Below, piece by piece: positions 7,697 through 14,640 of a stretch of 17,245 bases of DNA. The translations under genes were made by a program, and so were the position numbers. Below the pieces are notes generated by a model. That model saw only the letters and a program-made list of their open reading frames with translations. It was not told the DNA's origin and did no database searches. Each line of letters begins with the position of its first letter. The first letter of the stretch is position 1. This DNA is from an uncultured Bacilli bacterium (GTDB lineage Bacteria > Bacillota_I > Bacilli_A > RF39 > UBA660), in contig CANRCS010000010.1 of the NCBI GenBank assembly GCA_947629195.1, positions 1 to 17,245 on the forward strand, in the 5' to 3' direction.

Positions 7697-7819
7697 TTAT
7701 TTACTAAGTCTTTTACGACCTTTTCTTCTTCTACTTGCTAATACTTTACTTTTTGCACGTGCAAAGAATCCATGTTTCTTTTGTTTTTTCCTTTTATTTG
7801 GTTGATATGTTCTCTTCAT
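7697..7819 (-). CDS. rpmH: 50S ribosomal protein L34
   Basis: L34 of the large subunit, 40 residues. It opens MKRTYQPNKRK and ends RRRKGRKRLSK, both hallmark sequences. Most bacterial L34 proteins are 44-46 residues with a central MAT-x-x-GR segment; here the centre reads HGFFARAKSKVLA, about four residues shorter. GGAGGTG lies 6 bases before the ATG. It is the first gene of the left-hand operon next to oriC, read away from the origin. Confidence 0.97.
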   Translation of the reverse strand: MKRTYQPNKRKKQKKHGFFARAKSKVLASRRRKGRKRLSK

Positions 7820-7865
7820 TATTAACACCTCCAGATCTAACGTTAATTTCTTGAATGCATTTATA

Positions 7866-7893
7866 ATTATAAAGAAATAGAAAATTTTGTCAA
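7866..7893 (-). promoter_or_regulatory. Strong sigma-A type promoter for rpmH operon
   Basis: On the minus strand: a perfect -35 TTGACA (7893-7888), a 16-base spacer, and a perfect -10 TATAAT (7871-7866), 47 bases before the rpmH ATG. It faces away from oriC and would drive rpmH, with read-through into rnpA-yidC-jag. Confidence 0.88.
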
Positions 7894-7976
7894 TGCTTTT
7901 GAAAACTTTTTAATTATCAATCTTTATTTTTCTTTTTTTAGAAAATAATTAATATTGGGAAATAATTTATAAATAT

Positions 7977-7990
7977 ATTTCCCGGGAAAT
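7977..7990. promoter_or_regulatory. Noc-binding sequence (NBS)
   Basis: ATTTCCCGGGAAAT is a perfect 14-bp palindrome and an exact match to the B. subtilis NBS consensus bound by Noc. A noc-type gene lies in the same window. Three further GGGAAAT half-sites lie nearby at 7957-7963, 8001-8007 and 8170-8176. Confidence 0.82.
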
Positions 7991-8018
7991 TATAATTTTT
8001 GGGAAATAAACAAGCATT

Positions 8019-8065
8019 TGTGGATAACTTTTATTGTTTTATAGGAAAAATTTGAGTTATCCACA
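8019..8065. promoter_or_regulatory. Pair of inverted DnaA boxes
   Basis: Box TTATCCACA on the minus strand at 8019-8027 and on the plus strand at 8057-8065, facing away from each other. Both are perfect matches to the consensus TTATNCACA. Confidence 0.9.
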
Positions 8066-8105
8066 ATTTCAACAGGTATGTTGATAAAATTATCCCATAT
8101 TGTTA

Positions 8106-8139
8106 TTAAAGTTATCCACAGATCTGTGGATAACTTTAA
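8106..8139. promoter_or_regulatory. 34-bp perfect palindrome of two DnaA boxes around GATC
   Basis: A plus-strand box TTATCCACA (8112-8120), the tetranucleotide GATC and a minus-strand box (8125-8133) form the core. The symmetry continues through flanking GTT/AAC and runs of A and T to a perfect 34-bp inverted repeat. It lies 67 bases upstream of the dnaA -35 element, so it could serve both origin architecture and dnaA autoregulation. Confidence 0.92.
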
Positions 8140-8205
8140 ATTTAACTTATATTTAAATAATCATACTGTGGGAAATATTGTTTATAACATGTTTATTTAT
8201 TTTTT

Positions 8206-8234
8206 TTGTCAATTTTTGTTTTCATTTATACAAT
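8206..8234 (+). promoter_or_regulatory. dnaA promoter
   Basis: -35 TTGTCA (8206-8211), a 17-base spacer, -10 TACAAT (8229-8234). Each hexamer has one mismatch to consensus with ideal spacing, and the element lies 58 bases before the dnaA start. The DnaA boxes just upstream suggest autoregulation, as in B. subtilis. Confidence 0.75.
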
Positions 8235-8292
8235 TTTAGTTTAAAATATAAATTGAAAGAACAAATAATAAATGGATAGGAGGTGAATGGTT

Positions 8293-9654
8293 ATGAATGT
8301 CAACGTTATTTGGACAAACTTTTTAAATAAGATTAAAGAACAAATAACATCACTTGCTTTTGATACTTGGTTTAAAGATACAAAACTTGTTGAACTTCAA
8401 AATGGAAAAGCAACTATCTTGGTTCCAATGCATGTTCATAAAAAACATTTAATTGAAAATTATAGTGAAATGATTGAAAATACTTTAAATTTAGTAACAG
8501 GTACAAATTTTGAAATCGAATTTATTTTAGAAGAAGAATTAAATAATAAGGATGAAGTAGATATTGATGTCGATATGATAGGTGTTCCAACTTCTAAGGT
8601 AAAAATAGAAACAAACTTAAATAGTAAATATTTGTTTGAAAATTTTATAGTAGGAGAGAGTAATAGATTTGCACAAGCAGCAGCTCTATCTGTTGCAGAA
8701 AATCCAGGAAAAATGTATAATCCGTTATTTATATATGGTAAAAGTGGACTTGGTAAAACGCACCTTATGCACGCAATTGGAAATTATATATCAAGTAATT
8801 CTAATAAAAATGTATTATATGTTACAAGTGAACAATTCATAAGTGATTTTCTTGGAATAAATAAAAAAGATAAAAATGGTAGTAATTTTGATTATATTGA
8901 TTATTTTAAAAGTAAATATAGGGATATAGATGTATTAATAATAGATGATATTCAATTTTTAGGGAGTGCACAACAAACTCAACAAGAATTTTTCCACACC
9001 TTTAATAAATTATATGACGATAATAAACAAATCATTATTTCATCAGATAGATCTCCAGATGATTTAAAAATATTAGAAGATAGGCTTAGAACAAGATTTA
9101 GTTGGGGATTGTCAGTAAATATTTTTCCACCTGATTTTGAACTTAGAAAACAGATTTTACTTAAAAAAATATCAGGACAGGGGATGATAAGTGATGTTCC
9201 TAATGATGTAATAGAATATATTGCGAATAATTTACAATCTGATGTAAGACAACTTGAAGGAGCAGTTACAAGATTATTTGCGTATGCAGCTATGATGGGA
9301 GGAAGTAATATAACACTAGATTTAGCTATTGAAGCACTTAAAGATAATATAAATAAAACTATTGGTAGTCAAAATAGTATTCAACGAATACAAAGAGTAG
9401 TTGCAGATTATTACCAAATATCAGTAGAAGATTTAAAATCTAAAAAAAGACATTCATCTATTGCATATCCTAGACAAATTGCTATGTACTTAACTAGAAA
9501 ATTAACAAATGAATCATTTCCTAAAATTGGAATTGAATTTGGTGGTAGGGATCATTCAACAGTAATTTATGCCATTGATAAAATTAGCACTGAAATAAAT
9601 CAAAATATGCAATTAAAAAATTTGGTTGAAACATTACAAGAAAAAGTAAAATAA
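8293..9654 (+). CDS. dnaA: Chromosomal replication initiator protein DnaA
   Basis: AAA+ ATPase that binds DnaA boxes and opens the origin. Domain I spans about 1-80 (WTNFLNKIKEQ...FDTWF) and the domain II linker is short. Domain III has Walker A GKSGLGKT (149-156), Walker B LIIDDI (215-220), sensor 1 SSDRSPDD (250-257), the arginine-finger region LEDRLRTRFSWG (261-272) and sensor 2 SDVRQLEGA (316-324). Domain IV carries the DNA-binding signature GIEFGGRDHSTV (413-424). Between sheet and Walker B there are a few extra residues (LGINKKDKNGSN) relative to B. subtilis DnaA as recalled. ATG codons occur at 8287 and 8293. AGGAGG is only 3 bases from the first and 9 from the second, so the second was chosen (453 residues). 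Confidence 0.98.
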   Translation: MNVNVIWTNFLNKIKEQITSLAFDTWFKDTKLVELQNGKATILVPMHVHKKHLIENYSEMIENTLNLVTGTNFEIEFILEEELNNKDEVDIDVDMIGVPTSKVKIETNLNSKYLFENFIVGESNRFAQAAALSVAENPGKMYNPLFIYGKSGLGKTHLMHAIGNYISSNSNKNVLYVTSEQFISDFLGINKKDKNGSNFDYIDYFKSKYRDIDVLIIDDIQFLGSAQQTQQEFFHTFNKLYDDNKQIIISSDRSPDDLKILEDRLRTRFSWGLSVNIFPPDFELRKQILLKKISGQGMISDVPNDVIEYIANNLQSDVRQLEGAVTRLFAYAAMMGGSNITLDLAIEALKDNINKTIGSQNSIQRIQRVVADYYQISVEDLKSKKRHSSIAYPRQIAMYLTRKLTNESFPKIGIEFGGRDHSTVIYAIDKISTEINQNMQLKNLVETLQEKVK

Positions 9655-9744
9655 ACATTAATTGTTTAAAACATTTAAAATATAAACTAAGTTTTTAACA
9701 GGTTAATTTTAGTAAATTTATTGTTTTAATTGGGTTTCTTTTAG

Positions 9745-9802
9745 TTATCCACAGTTATCAACAGTAATAATAATAAAAATATATATAATTAATAATAATG
9801 TA
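9745..9802 (+). promoter_or_regulatory. Downstream oriC element: DnaA boxes plus AT-rich likely unwinding region
   Basis: Between dnaA and dnaN a perfect box TTATCCACA (9745-9753) is followed one base later by TTATCAACA (9755-9763, one mismatch). Next come four TAA triplets and about 30 bases of almost pure A/T. In B. subtilis the basal unwinding system also lies between dnaA and dnaN, with DnaA boxes followed by DnaA-trio triplets. The order and spacing here fit that model; duplex opening here is inferred, not shown. Confidence 0.75.
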
Positions 9803-9817
9803 GGGGAGGAATTTTTT

Positions 9818-10939
9818 ATGAAATTAAAAATTAAAAAAGATTTATTATTAGAAAATTTATCTAATGTGTCTAAGGCAATATCAACAAAAAATATTATTCC
9901 AGTTTTATCTGGTATTAAATTTGATCTAACTAATGAAGGGTTATATTTAACAGCTAATGACAATGATATAACTATTCAAGCATTTATTAACAGTAATGAT
10001 ATAGAATCTATCGAAAAGGAAGGTAGTATTGTTTTACAAGGTAGATATATATTAGAAATAATTAGAAAATTACCTGGTGATATTATAGATATAGAATTAG
10101 TAGATGAATATAAAGTATGGATACATTCCAACTCATCTGAATTTAATTTAAATGGTATTAATCCAGATGATTTTCCACAAACAAATCTAACTGAAACTAA
10201 GATGCCAATAATAATAGAAAAGCATCTCATTAAAGATATAATTAATCAAACTGCATTTGCAACTTCAACTCAAGAATCTAGACCATTATTGACAGGTATT
10301 AATTTTAAAATAGATACTGAAAAAATTGAATGTACTGCAACTGATTCATACAGATTATCAAAAAAAGTATTAAAGTTAAATAATCAATTAGATGATGCAG
10401 TCAATATAGTTATACCATGTAGAAATTTATTAGAACTAATTAAAATAATAAAAGATGATGATTCTAAAATTGAACTTCATGTATTTAATAATAAAGTATT
10501 GTTTAAATTTGATAATTTATTATTCCAATCAAAAGTTTTAAATGGAACATATCCAGATACCTCTAAATTAATTCCAGAAGAATTTTTAATTCAACTCGAA
10601 GCTCCATTACAACAATTATATGATGTTATAGATAGAGCATCAGTTTTAGCAAGTGATAAAGAAAAAAATATTATTAAGTTAGAAAGTAGGGGAAATGAAT
10701 TAATAATATCATCTACATCTTTAGAAATAGGAAGAGTTGAAGAAAAATTAGAAGTTTTAAATGAATCACAAAATGATATAGTAATTTCATTTAGTTCAAA
10801 ATATATGATGGAAGCATTAAAAGCAATTAAATCTAATAAAGTAATATTATTATTTAATAGCGAAATTAAACCAATTATATTAAAAGATGTTGAAAATGAT
10901 GATATTACCGAATTAATTTTACCAATTCGTACCTATTAA
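9818..10939 (+). CDS. dnaN: DNA polymerase III beta subunit (sliding clamp)
   Basis: Ring-shaped processivity clamp for DNA polymerase III, also the docking site for many replication and repair proteins. The 373 residues are the standard length for three clamp domains. Recognisable features are the start MKLKIKKDLLLENLSNVSKA, the domain 2 segment RPLLTGINF, ATDSYRLSKK in the peptide-binding region, NGTYPDTSKLIP, and the classic C-terminus LILPIRTY. GGGGAGGA lies 7 bases before the ATG. It follows dnaA after 163 bases containing the second oriC element, and is closed by a terminator 3 bases after its stop. Confidence 0.98.
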   Translation: MKLKIKKDLLLENLSNVSKAISTKNIIPVLSGIKFDLTNEGLYLTANDNDITIQAFINSNDIESIEKEGSIVLQGRYILEIIRKLPGDIIDIELVDEYKVWIHSNSSEFNLNGINPDDFPQTNLTETKMPIIIEKHLIKDIINQTAFATSTQESRPLLTGINFKIDTEKIECTATDSYRLSKKVLKLNNQLDDAVNIVIPCRNLLELIKIIKDDDSKIELHVFNNKVLFKFDNLLFQSKVLNGTYPDTSKLIPEEFLIQLEAPLQQLYDVIDRASVLASDKEKNIIKLESRGNELIISSTSLEIGRVEEKLEVLNESQNDIVISFSSKYMMEALKAIKSNKVILLFNSEIKPIILKDVENDDITELILPIRTY

Positions 10940-10942
10940 ACT

Positions 10943-10970
10943 AAAAATCGAGTATTTTCGATTTTTTTTT
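10943..10970 (+). terminator. Intrinsic terminator after dnaN
   Basis: Perfect 9-bp stem AAAAATCGA / TCGATTTTT with a 6-base loop (10952-10957), running into nine T. It starts 3 bases after the dnaN stop and separates dnaA-dnaN from the comK homologue. Confidence 0.88.
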
Positions 10971-11025
10971 ATGATAAATAAATATTGGACGTAGTCCTAA
11001 TACTTATTTTTAGGGGGTGAATACA

Positions 11026-11466
11026 TTGAATGATTATGAAATAAGTGAAGATACTTTAGCAATTATTCCAATGAAAAATAATATGTCAAAAATTATAGAA
11101 AAAAATAATGTATTAATTGTTAATTTGTCACCAATGGATATAATCAATTATAGTTGTCTTTACTTTGGAAGTTCATATGAGGGTAGACATTCAGCAACAA
11201 AACATTTACTTGGTATTTCATACAAATCTCCAATAGTAATAGAGGAGAGTAGAAACATGATTTTTTTTCCAACAAAATCTCCAAGACTATTTAATTGTTA
11301 TTGGATATCTTTAAAAAATATTTCAAATTACAATGAAAATAAAAATAATTCTGAAATAGTTTTTAAAAATGGGTTCAAATTAGAAATACCAATATCATAT
11401 GGTTCACTTGATAATCAAATACTTAGAGCAACAAGATTAGAATCAATTTTAAGAAACAAAAAATAA
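11026..11466 (+). CDS. comK: ComK-family competence transcription factor (short form)
   Basis: ComK in B. subtilis is the master activator of late competence (DNA uptake and recombination) genes, binding paired AT-boxes. Motifs matching remembered B. subtilis ComK are SKIIEKNN (21-28), FGSSYEGR (47-54), FFPT (80-83), CYWIS (91-95), VFKNG (112-116) and LEIPISYGSLDNQ (119-131). Product length is 146 residues versus 192 in B. subtilis. It ends soon after the conserved domain, so the C-terminal tail with the MecA-binding FMLYPK motif is missing. AGGGGG (11012-11017) is 8 bases before a TTG at 11026. A GTG at 11017 lies in that ribosome site and was rejected. The gene stands alone between two terminators, in the slot where Bacillus has yaaA. 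No convincing promoter was seen in the 55 bases upstream. Confidence 0.9.
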   Translation: MNDYEISEDTLAIIPMKNNMSKIIEKNNVLIVNLSPMDIINYSCLYFGSSYEGRHSATKHLLGISYKSPIVIEESRNMIFFPTKSPRLFNCYWISLKNISNYNENKNNSEIVFKNGFKLEIPISYGSLDNQILRATRLESILRNKK

Positions 11467-11469
11467 GCT

Positions 11470-11498
11470 AAAAATAGGATAAAATTCCTATTTTTTTT
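11470..11498 (+). terminator. Intrinsic terminator after comK
   Basis: Perfect 10-bp stem AAAAATAGGA / TCCTATTTTT with a 6-base loop, ending in eight T, 3 bases after the comK stop. With the terminator after dnaN it makes comK a monocistronic unit. Confidence 0.88.
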
Positions 11499-11518
11499 AA
11501 CTATATTCTTTCATTTTG

Positions 11519-11527
11519 TGGTATAAT
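11519..11527 (+). promoter_or_regulatory. Extended -10 promoter for recF-gyrB-gyrA
   Basis: TGGTATAAT matches TGn-TATAAT perfectly. No clear -35 is present at 17 bases. It lies between the comK terminator and recF, so it probably drives recF-gyrB-gyrA. The transcript would have a leader of about 60 bases containing a 10-codon open frame. Confidence 0.72.
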
Positions 11528-11570
11528 TAATATGCGTATAGGAGTATTAATAATATATTAAGGTGGTTTT

Positions 11571-11603
11571 ATGGGGACAAAAACGGTGTTAAAATGCTTT
11601 TGA
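11571..11603 (+). CDS. Possible 10-residue leader peptide overlapping recF start
   Basis: ATG at 11571 preceded by AAGGTGG at 6 bases, a better ribosome site than that of recF. It encodes MGTKTVLKCF and stops at TGA 11601-11603, seven codons of which lie before the recF ATG (11594). The overlap with recF is 10 bases in another frame. It could deliver ribosomes to recF by reinitiation. There is no sequence similarity to the S4-domain YaaA found here in Bacillus. Too short to prove as coding. Confidence 0.35.
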   Translation: MGTKTVLKCF

Positions 11604-12712
11604 ATAATATTACTTTAGTAAATTTTAGAAATTATGAAAAAGTTTCAATTGATTTTTCAAACAATATTAATATTCTTATAGGTGATAATGCACAAGGTAA
11701 AACTAATATTCTAGAATCAATTTATGTACTTGCAATTACAAAATCACATAGATCATTAAATGATATTAATTTGATAAAAAATAATAAAGAATTTTGTAAA
11801 TTAAAAGGAAAAATTAGAGTCAATGGAATATCTAGAAATCTAGAATTTTTTTTATCTAATAAAGAAAAAAGAGTAAGTATTAATAATAAACAAATAAGAA
11901 AATTAACAGATTATATTTCTAATTTTAATATAATTTTATTTACTCCAGATGATTTAGAATTGATTAAAGGTTCCCCAGCAGTTAGAAGAAAATTTTTAAA
12001 TATTGAAATAGGTCAATTAGATAATCATTATTTGAATATTTTAAATGATTATAATAAACTTTTAAAAACTAGAAACGAATATTTAAAAATAAATATTAAA
12101 AAGAACAAATTAAATATTAATTATTTAAATGCACTAACTGATAAAATTATAGAAAAAGCATTATATATTTATCAAAAAAGATTTGAATTCATTAATCAGC
12201 TTAATAAATATGTTAACAATATTTATTACGATATCACTAAAAATGGGAATTTGCAATTAAAGTACATTAATAATTTATCTGTTGATAATTATGATAGTGA
12301 CAAAATTAAAAAAATATTATATGAAAAGTTTAATCAAAATTTAGAAAAAGAAAAAATACTAGGTGTAACTTTATTTGGACCACATAAGGATGATATTATT
12401 TTTAAATTAGATGATAATGATATTAAAATATATGGTTCTCAAGGTCAGCAAAGAAGTTGTATTTTAGCACTTAAATTATCTGAAATTAGTATTTTTAAGG
12501 AAATAACAAAAGAAAATCCAATAGTTCTTTTGGATGATGTTTTTAGTGAATTGGATGATATTAAGAAAAATAATTTAATTAAATATTTTAATGATGATAT
12601 TCAAATAGTAATAACTACTACTGATTTAAAAGAAATAAAAAAGGAATTATTAAACAATTCCTGTATTTATAAAGTAGAAAATGGAACAATAGAAAAACTA
12701 GAAGAGGTGTGA
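11594..12712 (+). CDS. recF: DNA replication and repair protein RecF
   Basis: SMC-like ATPase that with RecO and RecR loads RecA at single-stranded gaps. Walker A GDNAQGKT is at 30-37, followed by ESIYVLA and KSHR. The ABC-type signature region YGSQGQQRS is at 280-288, and Walker B VLLDDVFSELD starts near 311. Length 372 is normal. The start ATG has only a weak ribosome site (GGTG, 6 bases before) and overlaps a 10-codon leader frame. No other in-frame start lies nearby, and MLLNNITLVNFRNY aligns with the normal RecF start. The TGA stop is 2 bases before the gyrB ATG. Confidence 0.97.
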   Translation: MLLNNITLVNFRNYEKVSIDFSNNINILIGDNAQGKTNILESIYVLAITKSHRSLNDINLIKNNKEFCKLKGKIRVNGISRNLEFFLSNKEKRVSINNKQIRKLTDYISNFNIILFTPDDLELIKGSPAVRRKFLNIEIGQLDNHYLNILNDYNKLLKTRNEYLKINIKKNKLNINYLNALTDKIIEKALYIYQKRFEFINQLNKYVNNIYYDITKNGNLQLKYINNLSVDNYDSDKIKKILYEKFNQNLEKEKILGVTLFGPHKDDIIFKLDDNDIKIYGSQGQQRSCILALKLSEISIFKEITKENPIVLLDDVFSELDDIKKNNLIKYFNDDIQIVITTTDLKEIKKELLNNSCIYKVENGTIEKLEEV

Positions 12713-12714
12713 AT

Positions 12715-14631
12715 ATGAAAGAAGAACATTATAATGATTCAGATATACAAGTACTTGAAGGTTTAGAAGCAGTTAGAAAAAGACCAGGTATGTATATTGG
12801 TAGTACAAGTTCAAGGGGATTACATCATTTAGTTTGGGAAATAGTTGATAACGCTATTGATGAAGCGTTAGCAGGATATTGTGATGATATAGAAGTAATC
12901 ATTAATCCTGACAATTCTATTACTGTAAAAGATGATGGTAGAGGTATTCCAACAGGTATTCATCCTAAAACAGGATTATCGACAGTTGAAACTGTATATA
13001 CTGTATTACATGCAGGTGGTAAATTTGGCGGTGGAGGATACAAAGTATCAGGTGGATTACATGGTGTTGGTGCATCTGTTGTTAACGCATTAAGTTCTTG
13101 GGTAGAAGTAAAAGTTTATCAAGATAGTAAAGTTCACATGATAAGATTTGAAAATGGTGGTCATACTGTTAGTCCATTAAAAGTTATTGATTCATGCTCA
13201 CCAGATAGAACAGGTACAACAGTAACATTTAAACCAGACCCAGAAATATTTAAAGAAACAACAATATATGATTATGAAATATTGAAAACAAGAATTCGTG
13301 AATTAGCTTTCTTAAATAGAGGACTTAGGATAATATTATGTGATGATAGAACAGATAAAAAGAAGGAAACTTTTGTTTATGAAGGTGGTATTAGTGCTTA
13401 TGTAGAAATGATAAATGCAAATAAGACGCCAATTCATAAAGATATTATTCATTTAGAAGGTACTGAAAATGATATTAATTTGGAAGTTGCTTTTCAATAT
13501 AATTCTGGCTATACATCAAATATTTATTCATTTGCAAATAATATAAATACACATGAAGGTGGAACTCATGAAGATGGTGTTAAACTTGCGCTTACTCGTA
13601 TTATTAATAATTATGCTAGAAAAATAAAATTGTTAAAAGATAACGATGAAAATTTGAGTGGAGAAGATGTTCGTGAAGGATTAACAATGATTATTTCTTG
13701 TAAAATATCTGAACCACAATTTGAAGGTCAAACTAAAACTAAATTAGGTAATAGTGAAGTTAAAAAAGTTGCTTCAAGTGTATTTTCAGAAGGATTTGAA
13801 AGATTTTTAATGGAAAATCCTGATGAAGCTAAAATAATTGTTGAAAAATCTATGACAGCTGCACGTGCAAGAGTAGCAGCAAAAAAAGCTAGACAATTAG
13901 CTCGTCGTAAAGATGATTTAGATATAACAAATTTTTATGGTAAATTATCAGATTGTAAAAGCAAAGACCCTAAAGAATGTGAAATCTTTTTAGTCGAAGG
14001 AGATAGTGCAGGCGGTAGTGCTATAAAAGGAAGAAATAGTATGACACAAGCAATATTACCATTAAGAGGAAAAATACTTAATGTAGAAAAAGCAAGACTT
14101 GATAGAGCACTTAGTAATGAAGAAATTAAGACAATTATTACTGCATTTGGAACAGGTATTGGAGAAGACTTCAATATAGATAAATTAAGGTATAATAAAA
14201 TTATAATAATGACAGATGCCGATGTTGATGGTAGTCATATTCGTGTCTTATTGTTAACACTTTTCTATAGATTCTTTAGACCAATTGTAGAAGCAGGTCA
14301 TGTATATGCTGCTCAACCACCGTTATTTGTTATAAAACATGGTAAGACTATAAAATACGTATTAAATGAAATGGAAAGAGATGAATATTTGTCATCATTA
14401 TCTCCAAATACAAAATACGATATTATGCGTATGAAAGGTCTTGGTGAAATGGATGCTGAAGAATTAAATGAAACAACAATGGATATTGAAAAAAGAGTAT
14501 TAAGACAAATTACAGTAGATGACATAGTTGCTGCAGATGATATTTTCTCTAAACTTATGGGAGAAGAAGTTGAACCTCGTCGTAAATTTATAGAAGAAAA
14601 TGCAGTTTATGTAGAAAACTTAGATGTATAG
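12715..14631 (+). CDS. gyrB: DNA gyrase subunit B
   Basis: ATPase subunit of type II topoisomerase that introduces negative supercoils with GyrA. GHKL ATPase motifs are EIVDNAIDEA (42-51), DDGRGIP (73-79) and GGLHGVGASVVNAL (113-126). The TOPRIM domain has EGDSAGGSA starting at E428 and the metal-binding D501-A-D503-V-D505 in TDADVDGSHIR. The C-terminus contains KGLGEMDAEEL. Length 638 is typical of Gram-positive GyrB. A GTG at 12709 overlaps the recF stop and the ribosome site. The ATG at 12715, 7 bases after AGAGG, was chosen. The B. subtilis gene remB (yaaB), normally between recF and gyrB, is absent. Confidence 0.98.
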   Translation: MKEEHYNDSDIQVLEGLEAVRKRPGMYIGSTSSRGLHHLVWEIVDNAIDEALAGYCDDIEVIINPDNSITVKDDGRGIPTGIHPKTGLSTVETVYTVLHAGGKFGGGGYKVSGGLHGVGASVVNALSSWVEVKVYQDSKVHMIRFENGGHTVSPLKVIDSCSPDRTGTTVTFKPDPEIFKETTIYDYEILKTRIRELAFLNRGLRIILCDDRTDKKKETFVYEGGISAYVEMINANKTPIHKDIIHLEGTENDINLEVAFQYNSGYTSNIYSFANNINTHEGGTHEDGVKLALTRIINNYARKIKLLKDNDENLSGEDVREGLTMIISCKISEPQFEGQTKTKLGNSEVKKVASSVFSEGFERFLMENPDEAKIIVEKSMTAARARVAAKKARQLARRKDDLDITNFYGKLSDCKSKDPKECEIFLVEGDSAGGSAIKGRNSMTQAILPLRGKILNVEKARLDRALSNEEIKTIITAFGTGIGEDFNIDKLRYNKIIIMTDADVDGSHIRVLLLTLFYRFFRPIVEAGHVYAAQPPLFVIKHGKTIKYVLNEMERDEYLSSLSPNTKYDIMRMKGLGEMDAEELNETTMDIEKRVLRQITVDDIVAADDIFSKLMGEEVEPRRKFIEENAVYVENLDV

Positions 14632-14640
14632 GAGGTTCTT

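Larger units (their letters stand above)
7820..8286. other. oriC: Upstream part of oriC (rpmH-dnaA intergenic region)
   Basis: There is no gene in this 467-base region between divergent rpmH and dnaA. It holds the rpmH promoter (7866-7893), a perfect Noc-binding sequence (7977-7990), four perfect DnaA boxes TTATCCACA (8019-8027 minus, 8057-8065 plus, 8112-8120 plus, 8125-8133 minus) and the dnaA promoter (8206-8234). A degenerate box TTATCCCAT lies at 8090-8098. By position and content it corresponds to the incA/incB side of the B. subtilis origin. The window's plus and minus genes diverge here, consistent with bidirectional replication starting at this locus. Confidence 0.92.

Noticed and set aside
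7752..7765. CACGTG-centred palindrome TTTGCACGTGCAAA inside rpmH, resembling parS
   Set aside because: It lacks the TGTTNC/GAAACA arms of parS and is explained by the codons for Ala-Arg-Ala in L34.
8090..8098. TTATCCCAT as a further DnaA box
   Set aside because: It mismatches the conserved CACA end of the box, so it is mentioned only as degenerate.
10971..11016. Possible comK promoter (TATGAT at 10970-10975 or TTGGAC at 10985-10990)
   Set aside because: No partner hexamer at suitable spacing was found for either. The short GGAC-GTA-GTCC inverted repeat is too small to call.
13858..13870. Another CACGTG core inside gyrB
   Set aside because: Coding for Ala-Arg-Ala with no parS arms; chance match.
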